64,000 nt of DNA. Origin: Pyrinomonadaceae bacterium. GTDB taxonomy: Bacteria > Acidobacteriota > Blastocatellia > Pyrinomonadales > Pyrinomonadaceae. Positions within the stretch are counted from its first letter, which is position 1. Each line of letters starts with the position of its first letter. The translations under genes were made by a program, and so were the position numbers. Where the stretch lies: assembly GCA_021228405.1 (NCBI GenBank), contig JAJQRF010000001.1, positions 372,001 through 436,000 on the forward strand, written 5' to 3'. Positions 33,201 through 40,500 of this stretch are shown here, in pieces. The notes beneath the pieces were generated by a model. The model saw nothing but the letters and a program-made list of their open reading frames with translations. It was not told the DNA's origin and ran no database searches.

Positions 33201-34040
33201 CGTCACGAAATCTGTGAAAGAGCGTGCCGGCAACTCGACGTTTCCCGAAATGATCGTTCCCGCCGGAATGATGATATGTTCGCCGCCGACGCATTGATTA
33301 TATGCCGCAAGCAGTTCGGCTTTGTTCGTCACGACGAATTCACGCGTCGCGGACACAAAATCCGTAATGATGACCGTGACGCTCGATTCGTCAAACTGTC
33401 CGCTGCTATTGGTGACGCGCAAGCGAAGCTGATATGTTCCGGCGGCGAGATAAGCGTGAGTTGCCGAAAGCAGATCGCCCGTGCGGTCGCCGTCGCCCCA
33501 AAACCATTCGGCAAGCTTAACGCCCTGTGAAGAATCCGCATTTACTTCGATCGCTTCGCCGACGCGGGCGCGGATCACGGTGTTGTTTTCCGCTTCGTTG
33601 TCGCCACGGATAACGGCTTGCGGAGTTGCCGCAGGATCGACGACCGTCACCGTCACGGCATTGCTCTGAACGCCGTTGACCGTTGCTTTGAAAGTCACCG
33701 TTCCCGCTGAAAGCCCCGAAATCTCTCCCAGATTCCACGAATATCTCGAATTATTGCTTTCCGTATTTCCTTCAGGACTGTTTCTGACTGTTGCAGTGAC
33801 CGCCGAACCCGTCACACGGTTAAACGTAAAAACCTGATTCGGCATATAATTTCCCGCCGCATCAAACGCAATTGCCGTCATCGTGCGCGTCTTTCCTTTA
33901 TCCAACCTGATCGTGTTCGGATAAAGTTTAACCGTTTGCTGTGCCGATGCCGTAATCCCGTAAAATAAGAGCGAAACAATCGTTACCAGGGAAAGACGAA
34001 TCAATATTTCGTGAAATCTTAAGTAGGAGCGGGTTTGCAT
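30258..34040 (-). CDS. Secreted beta-helix / CBM / FG-GAP repeat protein
   Basis: 1260 residues. A signal peptide ([17 protein letters not shown]) is followed by an Ig-like domain (about 36-135) and a PKD domain (about 140-228, [10 protein letters not shown]). A right-handed beta-helix of polysaccharide-lyase type spans about 240-770. A Ser/Pro/Thr linker (about 780-815) leads to a CBM6/malectin-like domain ([17 protein letters not shown], about 830-975). Six FG-GAP/VCBS repeats ([21 protein letters not shown] type, Ca-binding DGDG) end the protein. It is a probable cell-surface or secreted polysaccharide-binding or -degrading protein. A candidate sigma-54 promoter lies about 165 bp upstream. 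Confidence 0.9.
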   Translation of the reverse strand: [1260 protein letters not shown]

Positions 34041-34546
34041 ATTAGATTTTTTTGAGTTTCTACCGGATGGTTTTGTGGAAATCGAGCCTGATTAAACCTT
34101 AAACAGAGTTGGCACTTGTTTTTCTTTTATTGGAGAAAACAACGGAAAATATTTAAGAGGAACGGGAGAAGGTAAAACAAACTCAATCTCTGTTAAATTT
34201 GGTTGGCAAACAGTGTGCCGTAAAACTGTGTGCTCGAAATGATTTTTCAGACCTTTTAGAAATAAAAGAGTTACTTCCTGATAAGACGATTCTTGAGTTT
34301 CTTTTTCAGAATCCGCGTCGAAAAATTCGGCAGACTTTGGGGAATAATTGACGGGAAATTTTCTTGGTGAGGAATATTGCTACATCAAGGCGTATGTTTA
34401 TTTTTTAATTCAAATATTTTTTCTTCTTTCGATTTCTGCAAAGAGAATCATATATTTTGTAAACTTTTTAATTGAAATATCCGGTTTCAGGTTCCGGGTC
34501 GGATGTTTTGGAAACATTTTCCGAGTCGCCGGTTTCAAGGTTTTAT
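34041..34546. other. 506-bp divergent intergenic region
   Basis: It lies between the minus-strand FG-GAP protein and the plus-strand REC-GGDEF-EAL gene. It carries the near-symmetric GG-N10-GC site at 34203-34219. An AACAGAG/CTCTGTT inverted pair spans roughly 34101-34196. A GGTTTCA-type short repeat lies close to the GGDEF-EAL start. No coding gene is supported. Confidence 0.6.
34205..34220 (-). promoter_or_regulatory. Candidate sigma-54 promoter for the FG-GAP protein
   Basis: On the minus strand the sequence reads CGGCACACTGTTTGCC: GGCAC at -24 and TTTGC at -12 with exactly 10 nt between GG and GC. The expected start is near 34194, giving a leader of about 150 nt. The plus strand also fits GG-N10-GC (TTGGCAAACAGTGTGCC), but its flanks match less well. 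It is a match by eye and is not verified. Confidence 0.45.
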
Positions 34547-36316
34547 ATGGCTGAAAAACACAAAGAAAGTATTCTGATAATTGACGATGAAGCAATGGTC
34601 AGAAATGTTCTCTGCCAACTTCTTTGTGACAAATATTTCTGCATTGCCGCCGAAACCGCCGAAGATGCGCTGGCGATTCTGGAAGAAAAAACCTTTGACC
34701 TGATTATCAGCGACATCGATCTCGGCAGAACGAACGGCATCGAGTTGATTCCGAAAGTCTTTGAAAGCTCGCCCGATACGGTCGTCGTGATGATTAGCGG
34801 CAAGCAGACCATCGAAAGTGCGATCGATGCGATGAGGGTCGGTGCGTTCGATTACATAAAAAAACCGTTCGATCTCGATTATGTCGAAATCGCCGTGCGC
34901 CGCGCGCTCGATCATCATTACTTGCTAACGGCGAAACGCAGATACGAAAATCATCTCGAAGAACTCGTCAAACAAAGAACCGACGAACTTCATTATCTCG
35001 CTTATCACGACGCGCTGACCGATCTGCCGAATCGGATTCTCTTTGAAGACAGACTTTTTCAGGCTTTCGTTCAGGCACGGCAAAACCGGCAAAAGATCGC
35101 GGTTTTATTTCTGAGCCTGGACAGATTCAAGATAATTTCCGACACTCTGGGACATATTCCGGGCTTCAAATTATTACAGGAAGTCGCCGAGCGTCTGAAG
35201 CGATGCGTCGGCGAAAATTCGACTATCGCACGATTTGAAGGCGACGAATTCGCGCTTCTGCTGACGCAGATCAAAAATGCCAAGGAAGTCGTCGAGATCG
35301 TCGAAAAGATCGTCGAGGAAATAAATTTTCCGTTCAGCATCGACCGCAACAAGCTGTTTACGACCGCAAGCATCGGAGTCGGCTTTTTTCCCGAAGACGG
35401 TGACGACATCCAGACATTGCTGAAAAACACGGGAGTGGCACTTTCGCGCGTCAAGGCGCAGGGCGGAAACAGTTACCAGTTTTTCACGCCGGAAATGAAT
35501 TTGTCGGTTTTAAAACGCTTATCGCTCGAAAACGATCTGCGTTACGCGCTCGAACGCAATGAATTTGAGGTTTATTTTCAGCCGAAGCTCGACATCCATA
35601 CGCGGCAGATCGTCGGAATGGAAGCTCTCGTGCGTTGGAATCATCCAAAATCGGGCATCGTTTCGCCGCACGATTTCATTCCTCTGGCGGAAGAAACCGG
35701 GCTGATCGTTCCGCTCGGCGAATGGGTTTTGCGAAACGCCTGCCTGCAAAATAAAAAATGGCAGAATGACGGGCTTAAATTTTTGCCGATGTCGGTCAAC
35801 GTTTCTCCGCGTCAATTGGAAACTCCGAATCTGAGTGAAATAGTTGCCGAGATTCTCGCGGAAACGAAAATGGATGCAAGCTATCTGGAACTCGAAGTCA
35901 CGGAAAGTTCGATTATGAGCGATCCCGAATGTGCCGTTAAAATGCTGAACGATCTGAAAAAGATCGGCATTCGCATTTCCATCGACGATTTCGGGACGGG
36001 CTATTCCTCATTGAGCTACCTCAAACATTTGCCGATCGACGTTCTAAAGATCGACCGCGCTTTCGTGCAGGATTTGGCAAGCAACGCCGACGATGCCGCG
36101 CTGGTGATGACGATCATTACATTGGCGCATCATCTTCGGTTAAAAGTTGTCGCGGAAGGTGTGGAAACGGAAGACCAGTTGAGATATTTGCATCTGCTGA
36201 AATGCGACGAATGGCAAGGTTTTCTATACAGTAAGCCCGTTTCCGCCGATCGATTTATCAAACTGCTCGCCGACGAAAATCAAATTGCGGCGCAGGATTT
36301 AATGAAAGATCAATAA
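34547..36316 (+). CDS. Response regulator with GGDEF and EAL domains (c-di-GMP turnover)
   Basis: 589 residues from ATG 34547. The REC domain (about 1-125) has a phosphoacceptor Asp56 in IISDIDLG and Lys in YIKKPFD. A coiled linker is followed by a GGDEF domain whose signature is RFEGDEFALLL (Glu231 in place of the first Gly). The EAL domain has GMEALVRWNHP (Glu359), EVTESSIM, DDFGTGYSSLSYL and VAEGVET, the residues needed for phosphodiesterase activity. It probably degrades c-di-GMP, with a GGDEF domain that is weak or regulatory. It sits in the same region as a c-di-GMP riboswitch and a sigma-54 activator. Confidence 0.92.
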   Translation: MAEKHKESILIIDDEAMVRNVLCQLLCDKYFCIAAETAEDALAILEEKTFDLIISDIDLGRTNGIELIPKVFESSPDTVVVMISGKQTIESAIDAMRVGAFDYIKKPFDLDYVEIAVRRALDHHYLLTAKRRYENHLEELVKQRTDELHYLAYHDALTDLPNRILFEDRLFQAFVQARQNRQKIAVLFLSLDRFKIISDTLGHIPGFKLLQEVAERLKRCVGENSTIARFEGDEFALLLTQIKNAKEVVEIVEKIVEEINFPFSIDRNKLFTTASIGVGFFPEDGDDIQTLLKNTGVALSRVKAQGGNSYQFFTPEMNLSVLKRLSLENDLRYALERNEFEVYFQPKLDIHTRQIVGMEALVRWNHPKSGIVSPHDFIPLAEETGLIVPLGEWVLRNACLQNKKWQNDGLKFLPMSVNVSPRQLETPNLSEIVAEILAETKMDASYLELEVTESSIMSDPECAVKMLNDLKKIGIRISIDDFGTGYSSLSYLKHLPIDVLKIDRAFVQDLASNADDAALVMTIITLAHHLRLKVVAEGVETEDQLRYLHLLKCDEWQGFLYSKPVSADRFIKLLADENQIAAQDLMKDQ

Positions 36317-36352
36317 TTTCGTTCTCAAATAAATTACCGCAGATAAAAACAA

Positions 36353-36402
36353 GAAAAGGAGCAAGCTTTGAAAAATTGTTTCATTCGCCTGCTCCTTTTT
36401 TT
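36353..36402. terminator. Terminator between the GGDEF-EAL gene and the degenerate receiver gene
   Basis: AAAAGGAGCA and TGCTCCTTTTT form a stem around a 30-nt AT-rich loop, with a T-run on the plus strand and an A-run on the left side. It lies between two convergent genes and can serve both. Confidence 0.75.
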
Positions 36403-36422
36403 GAAACCTGAAATAAACTCAA

Positions 36423-37136
36423 TTACATTACGAGGATTCCGTGGTAATTCATTTCATTTTTTTCAGGGATAAACTGTTCATCGATCGGTATATCTTCACC
36501 GCGAACGGTTCCGCCGAGCATTTCGATGGCGGCGACCTGTTCTTCGAGTAAATTTGCCAAGCCGTCGATCATATTCATTCCGAGTTCGATTCTTCTGCCG
36601 ATATTTCCGTCAGCATTGCGGGTTTGTCTGTCCAGCATCGGCGCGACTCTGAAATCGGCATTGAGATTTGAAAATAAATCCAAAGTTCCTTTGATTATTT
36701 TCGTGATGTGCGATTGGCGGTGACGCAAAATCTGATAATACTGGCGCAGATTTTCACCCGTCTTTTTCTGTTCGATGAACCAGACGACTTTCGCGTTCAG
36801 TTCCTGAACGTTCGTAAACTCGGTGAGAAAATCATCCGCTCCGGCGTGCAGGGCTTCGACGATTTTATCGATACTCTGGGAAAATTCGCTCAAAAATATG
36901 AACGGGGTTGCCCGAAGCTGTTTATCGGCACGAATCATCCGGCAAAATTCCAACCCCGGAATATCCGTCAGCTCCATCCGGCTGATAATCAGATCGGGAT
37001 GCTCACGACGAGCAAGACGAAAGGCTTCTCTGCCGCTGACGGCGTTTATTACTTCGTATCCGCGCTGTTGCAAAGAAGCTGTGATGATCTTTGCGTTTTC
37101 AGGATTATTGGTCGTTAAAAGAATTTTGTTTTTCAT
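36423..37136 (-). CDS. Degenerate receiver-domain protein
   Basis: 237 residues from ATG 37136. The N-terminal 120 residues have the CheY fold pattern (KILLTTNNPENAKIITASLQQRGYEVINAVSGREAFRLARREHPDLIIS), but the phosphoacceptor Asp is Arg53 (SRMELTDIPG). The acidic pair is TTNN and the conserved Lys is missing (FLTEFTN). It cannot be phosphorylated in the normal way. The C-terminal part is helical and unrecognised (QILRHRQSHITKIIKGTLDLF). Its transcription probably starts about 370 nt upstream at a sigma-54 promoter. An alternative upstream start at 37199 would put part of the leader hairpin in coding sequence. Confidence 0.75.
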   Translation of the reverse strand: MKNKILLTTNNPENAKIITASLQQRGYEVINAVSGREAFRLARREHPDLIISRMELTDIPGLEFCRMIRADKQLRATPFIFLSEFSQSIDKIVEALHAGADDFLTEFTNVQELNAKVVWFIEQKKTGENLRQYYQILRHRQSHITKIIKGTLDLFSNLNADFRVAPMLDRQTRNADGNIGRRIELGMNMIDGLANLLEEQVAAIEMLGGTVRGEDIPIDEQFIPEKNEMNYHGILVM

Positions 37137-37172
37137 GGGAATCAGATAACTGTCATTCTTAATTTTAGCTGC

Positions 37173-37253
37173 TTTCGAGGTAGTTAAGCCCCGCTTCATA
37201 CCGGCTCAAATCTAACAAAAAACCAATAATCACGGGGCTTAACTATCTCGAAA
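37173..37253 (-). promoter_or_regulatory. Leader hairpin upstream of the degenerate receiver gene
   Basis: The arms at 37173-37193 (TTTCGAGGTAGTTAAGCCCCG) and 37233-37253 pair over 21 bp with a single G-U wobble. In the minus-strand RNA the stem lies about 37 nt before the ATG at 37136. It could be a regulatory RNA structure or a terminator of the upstream transcript; no T-run follows directly. Confidence 0.5.
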
Positions 37254-37516
37254 TAATTAAGGAGCTAATTTCAATACAACTAAACGTGGGAGAATTTTCT
37301 AAGAACTCCAATTACATCCCGAAAGTGATGTTGTGGGAGAATCTGTTTCTTAATCGTCACGAAAAAAAGTTATTTACGGTAAAATAACTCAAAAGTAAAC
37401 TGCACTTTCAAACATCATTTAACGGGACGATCAGGTTGAAACACTTAAATAAACTCTCAAGGCTTATCAATGAAGAACAATAATCTAAAAGTTTATTGCT
37501 TCCGTTTTTATATAGG

Positions 37517-37532
37517 TGCAAGCCTCGTGCCA
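37517..37532 (-). promoter_or_regulatory. Sigma-54 (-24/-12) promoter
   Basis: The minus strand reads TGGCACG-AGGC-TTGCA, a perfect match to the sigma-54 consensus TGGCACG-N4-TTGCW with GG and GC separated by 10 nt. The predicted start is near 37506, directing transcription to the degenerate receiver gene. The NtrC-type activator gene ends 140 bp upstream of the site. Confidence 0.85.
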
Positions 37533-37672
37533 TAATCAGCCGGATCGAATAAACTTTTCAATTGCACCATTTAATTATTTTTTACTTTTTTATTTCGCGA
37601 TCATTTGTGATTCGGGCGGGAAAATCGGTAACACCATTTTGCGCAGGTGAGGATTTTTTCCCCATAGAAAAA

Positions 37673-39109
37673 TTATTCGATTTCAGACTCGTTTCGCTTG
37701 ATGATCCGCGCCAGGGTTTTACGGTCGATGTTCAGGATTCGTGCCGCCGCCTGTTTATTTCCGCCCGTATATTGCAAAACCTGCAAAACGTATTTTTCTT
37801 CCATCTCGGAAAGCGTCGTCGGCTGAAAACCGGAGGCGGATGAACCGGGTTCATTCAAAAAACTGGAAAACGATTTCGACTGTTCAGCTTCCGTTTCGAT
37901 AAACGATTGGATTCGCAAAGGAAGATTTTCGGGATAAATGATGTCGTCCGCCATCGAAACCGCGTGCAGAACGGCATTTTCGAGCTCGCGCACATTTCCC
38001 TGCCAGTTGTATTTTTGCAGGGCTTCAAGCGCGGCGGGCGAAAAAGAGGGTCGTTTGTCGGTCAGAGAATGAACCTGTGAAGCGAAATGTTCCGCAAGCA
38101 GTGGAATGTCTTCCACGCGATCACGAAGCGGCGGAAGCTGGATCGTCACGGCGTTCAGACGATACATTAAATCCTGCCGGAAACGATTTTCTTTGACTTC
38201 TTCTTCAATATTCCGGTTTGTCGCGGCAATTACGCGCACATCGACTGCAATCGTGCGATTGGAGCCGACGCGCCGAATCTCCGATTGCTGAAGTGCGCGA
38301 AGAAGTTTTACCTGAAACAAAGGGCTCGTTTCGGTTATTTCATCAAGTAGGATCGTGCCGCCGTTGGCTTCTTCCCAAAGCCCGATGCGTTCACGCTCGG
38401 CACCTGTAAACGAACCTCTGACGTGTCCGAAAAGTTCGGATTCGATCAGTTCGACCGGGATCGCACCGCAGTTTACCGCGACAAACGGACCGTTTGCGCG
38501 GTCGCTTCGACGGTGAATCGCCCTCGCGACGACTTCCTTTCCCGTGCCCGATTCGCCCGTTATCAAAACGGGCAGGCTCGTCGCGGCAACGCGCCCGACC
38601 ATTTTCAGACACTCGACAAATTTCGGGCTTCTCCCGATCAAAGGAATGTCCGAAGTATATCCCAGTTCCGCTTTTTGATTTTGTTCCTTTCCGCTCTGCT
38701 GACGAAGTTGATGCTGTTCACGAACGATTTTTGAAATGTTGATGATGTCATCGACCGAAAAAGGCTTAACCAGATAATCGAAGGCACCGATCGCCGTCGC
38801 TTCGAGCGCACCGACCGCCGAACCGTGTCCGGTCATCATCACGAAACGCGCTTCGTTTTGGAGTTTTGAGAAGTTTCGCAGAATCTCATAGCCGTCCGCT
38901 TCGCCGAGCATTACATCGCAGAAAACGAGCAGCCATTGTTTTTCATCGAGCAATACGTATGCTTCTTCGGCAGAACCTGCTGTGCTCACTTTCCAGCCGC
39001 TTGTTTGTAATACGTCGGCGACAAAATTTCTGACTTGCGGCTCGTCATCTATGACCAGTGCGGGCAAATCTTTTTTCACATCTGAAAGTATATCACGCAA
39101 TAATAACAT
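37673..39109 (-). CDS. Sigma-54-dependent response regulator (NtrC family)
   Basis: 478 residues. The REC domain carries Asp65 (FCDVMLG) and Lys in YLVKPF. The AAA+ domain has Walker A GESGTGKE (185-192), a loop-1 motif GSFTGA (232-237, normally GAFTGA) that contacts sigma-54, Walker B GGTILLDE (250-257) and RVIAATNRN. A C-terminal FIS helix-turn-helix is present (NKQAAARILNIDRKTLARII). It remodels sigma-54 RNA polymerase at enhancer-dependent promoters; the promoters at 34205, 37517 and 40051 are candidate targets. Autoregulation is not visible in its own upstream sequence. Confidence 0.96.
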   Translation of the reverse strand: MLLLRDILSDVKKDLPALVIDDEPQVRNFVADVLQTSGWKVSTAGSAEEAYVLLDEKQWLLVFCDVMLGEADGYEILRNFSKLQNEARFVMMTGHGSAVGALEATAIGAFDYLVKPFSVDDIINISKIVREQHQLRQQSGKEQNQKAELGYTSDIPLIGRSPKFVECLKMVGRVAATSLPVLITGESGTGKEVVARAIHRRSDRANGPFVAVNCGAIPVELIESELFGHVRGSFTGAERERIGLWEEANGGTILLDEITETSPLFQVKLLRALQQSEIRRVGSNRTIAVDVRVIAATNRNIEEEVKENRFRQDLMYRLNAVTIQLPPLRDRVEDIPLLAEHFASQVHSLTDKRPSFSPAALEALQKYNWQGNVRELENAVLHAVSMADDIIYPENLPLRIQSFIETEAEQSKSFSSFLNEPGSSASGFQPTTLSEMEEKYVLQVLQYTGGNKQAAARILNIDRKTLARIIKRNESEIE

Positions 39110-39214
39110 TACAATTTCTTTTGCTCGGTTTGATTACACAAATTAAGTTTTTTTTCGTTAAACTTAACAGGTTCTACAAAATCTGTTACATATTCACTTT
39201 TTCCTAATAATCAA

Positions 39215-39243
39215 AAGGATGAAGCTTTTTTATACTTCATCCT
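39215..39243. terminator. Terminator after the CAP-domain gene
   Basis: AGGATGAAG and CTTCATCCT form a 9-bp perfect stem with a 10-nt T-rich loop. On the minus strand it is followed by TTTTG, suitable as the end of the CAP gene transcript, before the sigma-54 activator gene. Confidence 0.7.
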
Positions 39244-39262
39244 CGATTAGATAAATTCCGAT

Positions 39263-39835
39263 TTACTTTTTTAGAAAAACCTGTGTGAAATAATATGTTC
39301 CGTCACGCGCAACGGCGATGCCGACCCCCGATTCCCTCCATTTCTCTCTCAAAATATTTTCCCGGTGCCCGGGAGAATTCATCCAACAATTAATCACTTG
39401 CTTGAAAGGTTGGTTATAACCGCGCAAAGAAGCGATGTTTTCGCCGATCATCCGCCATTTTTTCAAACCGATCGAATCGGCTCTGTTGTCAACCTTTTTC
39501 CCGTCAAGCCCCTGATGGCTGAAAAACCTATACTGCGCCATATTTGCCGAGTGCATTCGCGCCACCGAAGCCGATTGCTCGTTCCAGATCAAAGGTTTCA
39601 AACCGTATTCCCTTCTTTTCGTATTTATCAGTTCAAATACCTGTCGTTCAATGTAAGTAGCAGTTAAATATTCGGACGAAAGATTGCCGAGATTGATGAA
39701 AAACTCGGCATTGGTTTTGTTTTCAAATACTTGCAAACGATTTGTTTCATCTGCCTTCACTCCTATCGCGGAGTTAATAAAAACTGCTGTAAAAAAAAGT
39801 AAAAAACGCGGGAAAAACTGAAAATACTGTTTCAT
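39263..39835 (-). CDS. Secreted CAP (SCP/PR-1/YkwD) domain protein
   Basis: 190 residues. The signal peptide (FPRFLLFFTAVFINSAIGVKA) is followed by a CAP domain: VFELINTKRREYGLKPLIWNEQSASVARMHSANMAQYRFFSHQGLDGKK, GENIASLRG, VINCWMNSPGHRENIL and YYFTQVFLKK. The two His and the Glu of the CAP cavity are in MHSANMA, GEN and GHRENIL. Such proteins bind lipids or cell-wall components outside the cell; enzymatic activity is unproven. Its expression is likely controlled by a c-di-GMP riboswitch in the leader and a sigma-54 promoter. Confidence 0.9.
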   Translation of the reverse strand: MKQYFQFFPRFLLFFTAVFINSAIGVKADETNRLQVFENKTNAEFFINLGNLSSEYLTATYIERQVFELINTKRREYGLKPLIWNEQSASVARMHSANMAQYRFFSHQGLDGKKVDNRADSIGLKKWRMIGENIASLRGYNQPFKQVINCWMNSPGHRENILREKWRESGVGIAVARDGTYYFTQVFLKK

Positions 39836-39845
39836 GATTCTTATT

Positions 39846-39920
39846 TCGGTAGCCAGACTATCTCCTTTTTCAAAAGAGACTCACGGCTTTGCGTTGCCTG
39901 CATCGCTACAGGGTTGCCAA
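39846..39920 (-). promoter_or_regulatory. Class I c-di-GMP riboswitch (GEMM-I)
   Basis: On the minus strand the leader contains GGCAACC, a P2 stem CCTGTA-GCGA-TGCAGG with a GNRA tetraloop, the conserved ACGCAAAGCC, then a P3 stem built from GTCTC..GAGAT and AGTC, and a closing GGCTACCG. These are the conserved positions of the GEMM-I aptamer in the right order and spacing. The aptamer ends about 11 nt before the CAP gene ATG, so it may control ribosome access. The match was made by eye. Confidence 0.88.
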
Positions 39921-40050
39921 TTTGTCGTTTAAGAGTTCAAATGATCGAATTTCGGTGCTGTTTATGTTAGATTCTGACGGTTGAATGATGTTTCCATTTT
40001 ATTTTCGTTTCTTTTTTGACGGTTCAAATATTCAACCTAAAGAAATTATG

Positions 40051-40066
40051 AGCAAAACGCGTGCCC
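40051..40066 (-). promoter_or_regulatory. Sigma-54 (-24/-12) promoter of the CAP gene
   Basis: The minus strand reads GGGCACG-CGTT-TTGCT, matching TGGCACG-N4-TTGCW at all but one position, with GG-N10-GC spacing. The predicted start near 40040 gives a leader of about 205 nt that contains the c-di-GMP riboswitch. Confidence 0.75.
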
Positions 40067-40500
40067 TTGCCGATTTTTGCTTGAAAACTGCTATTGACTA
40101 TTCATTTATAAAGGGTTATTTATTTACTGCATATTTATTAAAGCCTTGATTTTTATTGAAAAAAATCATATTTGAGCGAACTGGGGCATTAAGGGTAAGC
40201 ATAATTACCGTTTGAGGATTTTTGCTACATCCCATCCAAGATTTTTGAGATATTTTGTTTTTTTTTCGGTTCACCCAAAATCTTCTTAACGTTTTTTATA
40301 TTTTATGAATCCCCTTCGATCGTCATTCCGGTTCACACATTCTTTAATAAACTAAGTTTTTTTCATTTTTATTGAAATGATTTGCTCTCGATTAATAGAA
40401 AATCGGGGCAAATGATTTTTTTTCGATTCACATACTTTTTTACCGCAGTTTACCCATAGTTTGCCTAACTCAAAACTCTGCGTGTAAGGAGCACAAATAT

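Larger units (their letters stand above)
37137..37672. other. 536-bp region: sigma-54 promoter and long leader of the degenerate receiver gene
   Basis: No gene is supported. It contains the sigma-54 promoter (37517-37532), a hairpin AAAAGTTTATT/AATAAACTTTT around it (37487-37558), and a hairpin AGTTATTT/AAATAACT (37369-37389). A 21-bp stem with one wobble (37173-37193 with 37233-37253) has a 39-nt loop. Read on the minus strand, the predicted transcript leader is about 370 nt. Confidence 0.7.
39836..40500. other. 665-bp regulatory region between the CAP gene and the hybrid kinase
   Basis: From the CAP gene outward on the minus strand it holds the GEMM riboswitch (39846-39920) and then a sigma-54 promoter (40051-40066). 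The remaining 430 bp are AT-rich. A partial dyad GATTTGCTC..GGGCAAATGATT lies at 40377-40418. The hybrid kinase's AAGGAG ribosome binding site is just before 40501. No gene is seen. Confidence 0.7.

Noticed and set aside
34203-34218. Sigma-54 promoter for the GGDEF-EAL gene on the plus strand
   Set aside because: GG-N10-GC fits, but the flanks (AAAC after GGC and GTGC at -12) are poor compared with the minus-strand reading.
40377-40418. Dyad upstream of the hybrid kinase as a second riboswitch
   Set aside because: It lacks the GEMM conserved GCAAAGCC and other known aptamer motifs; the dyad is imperfect.
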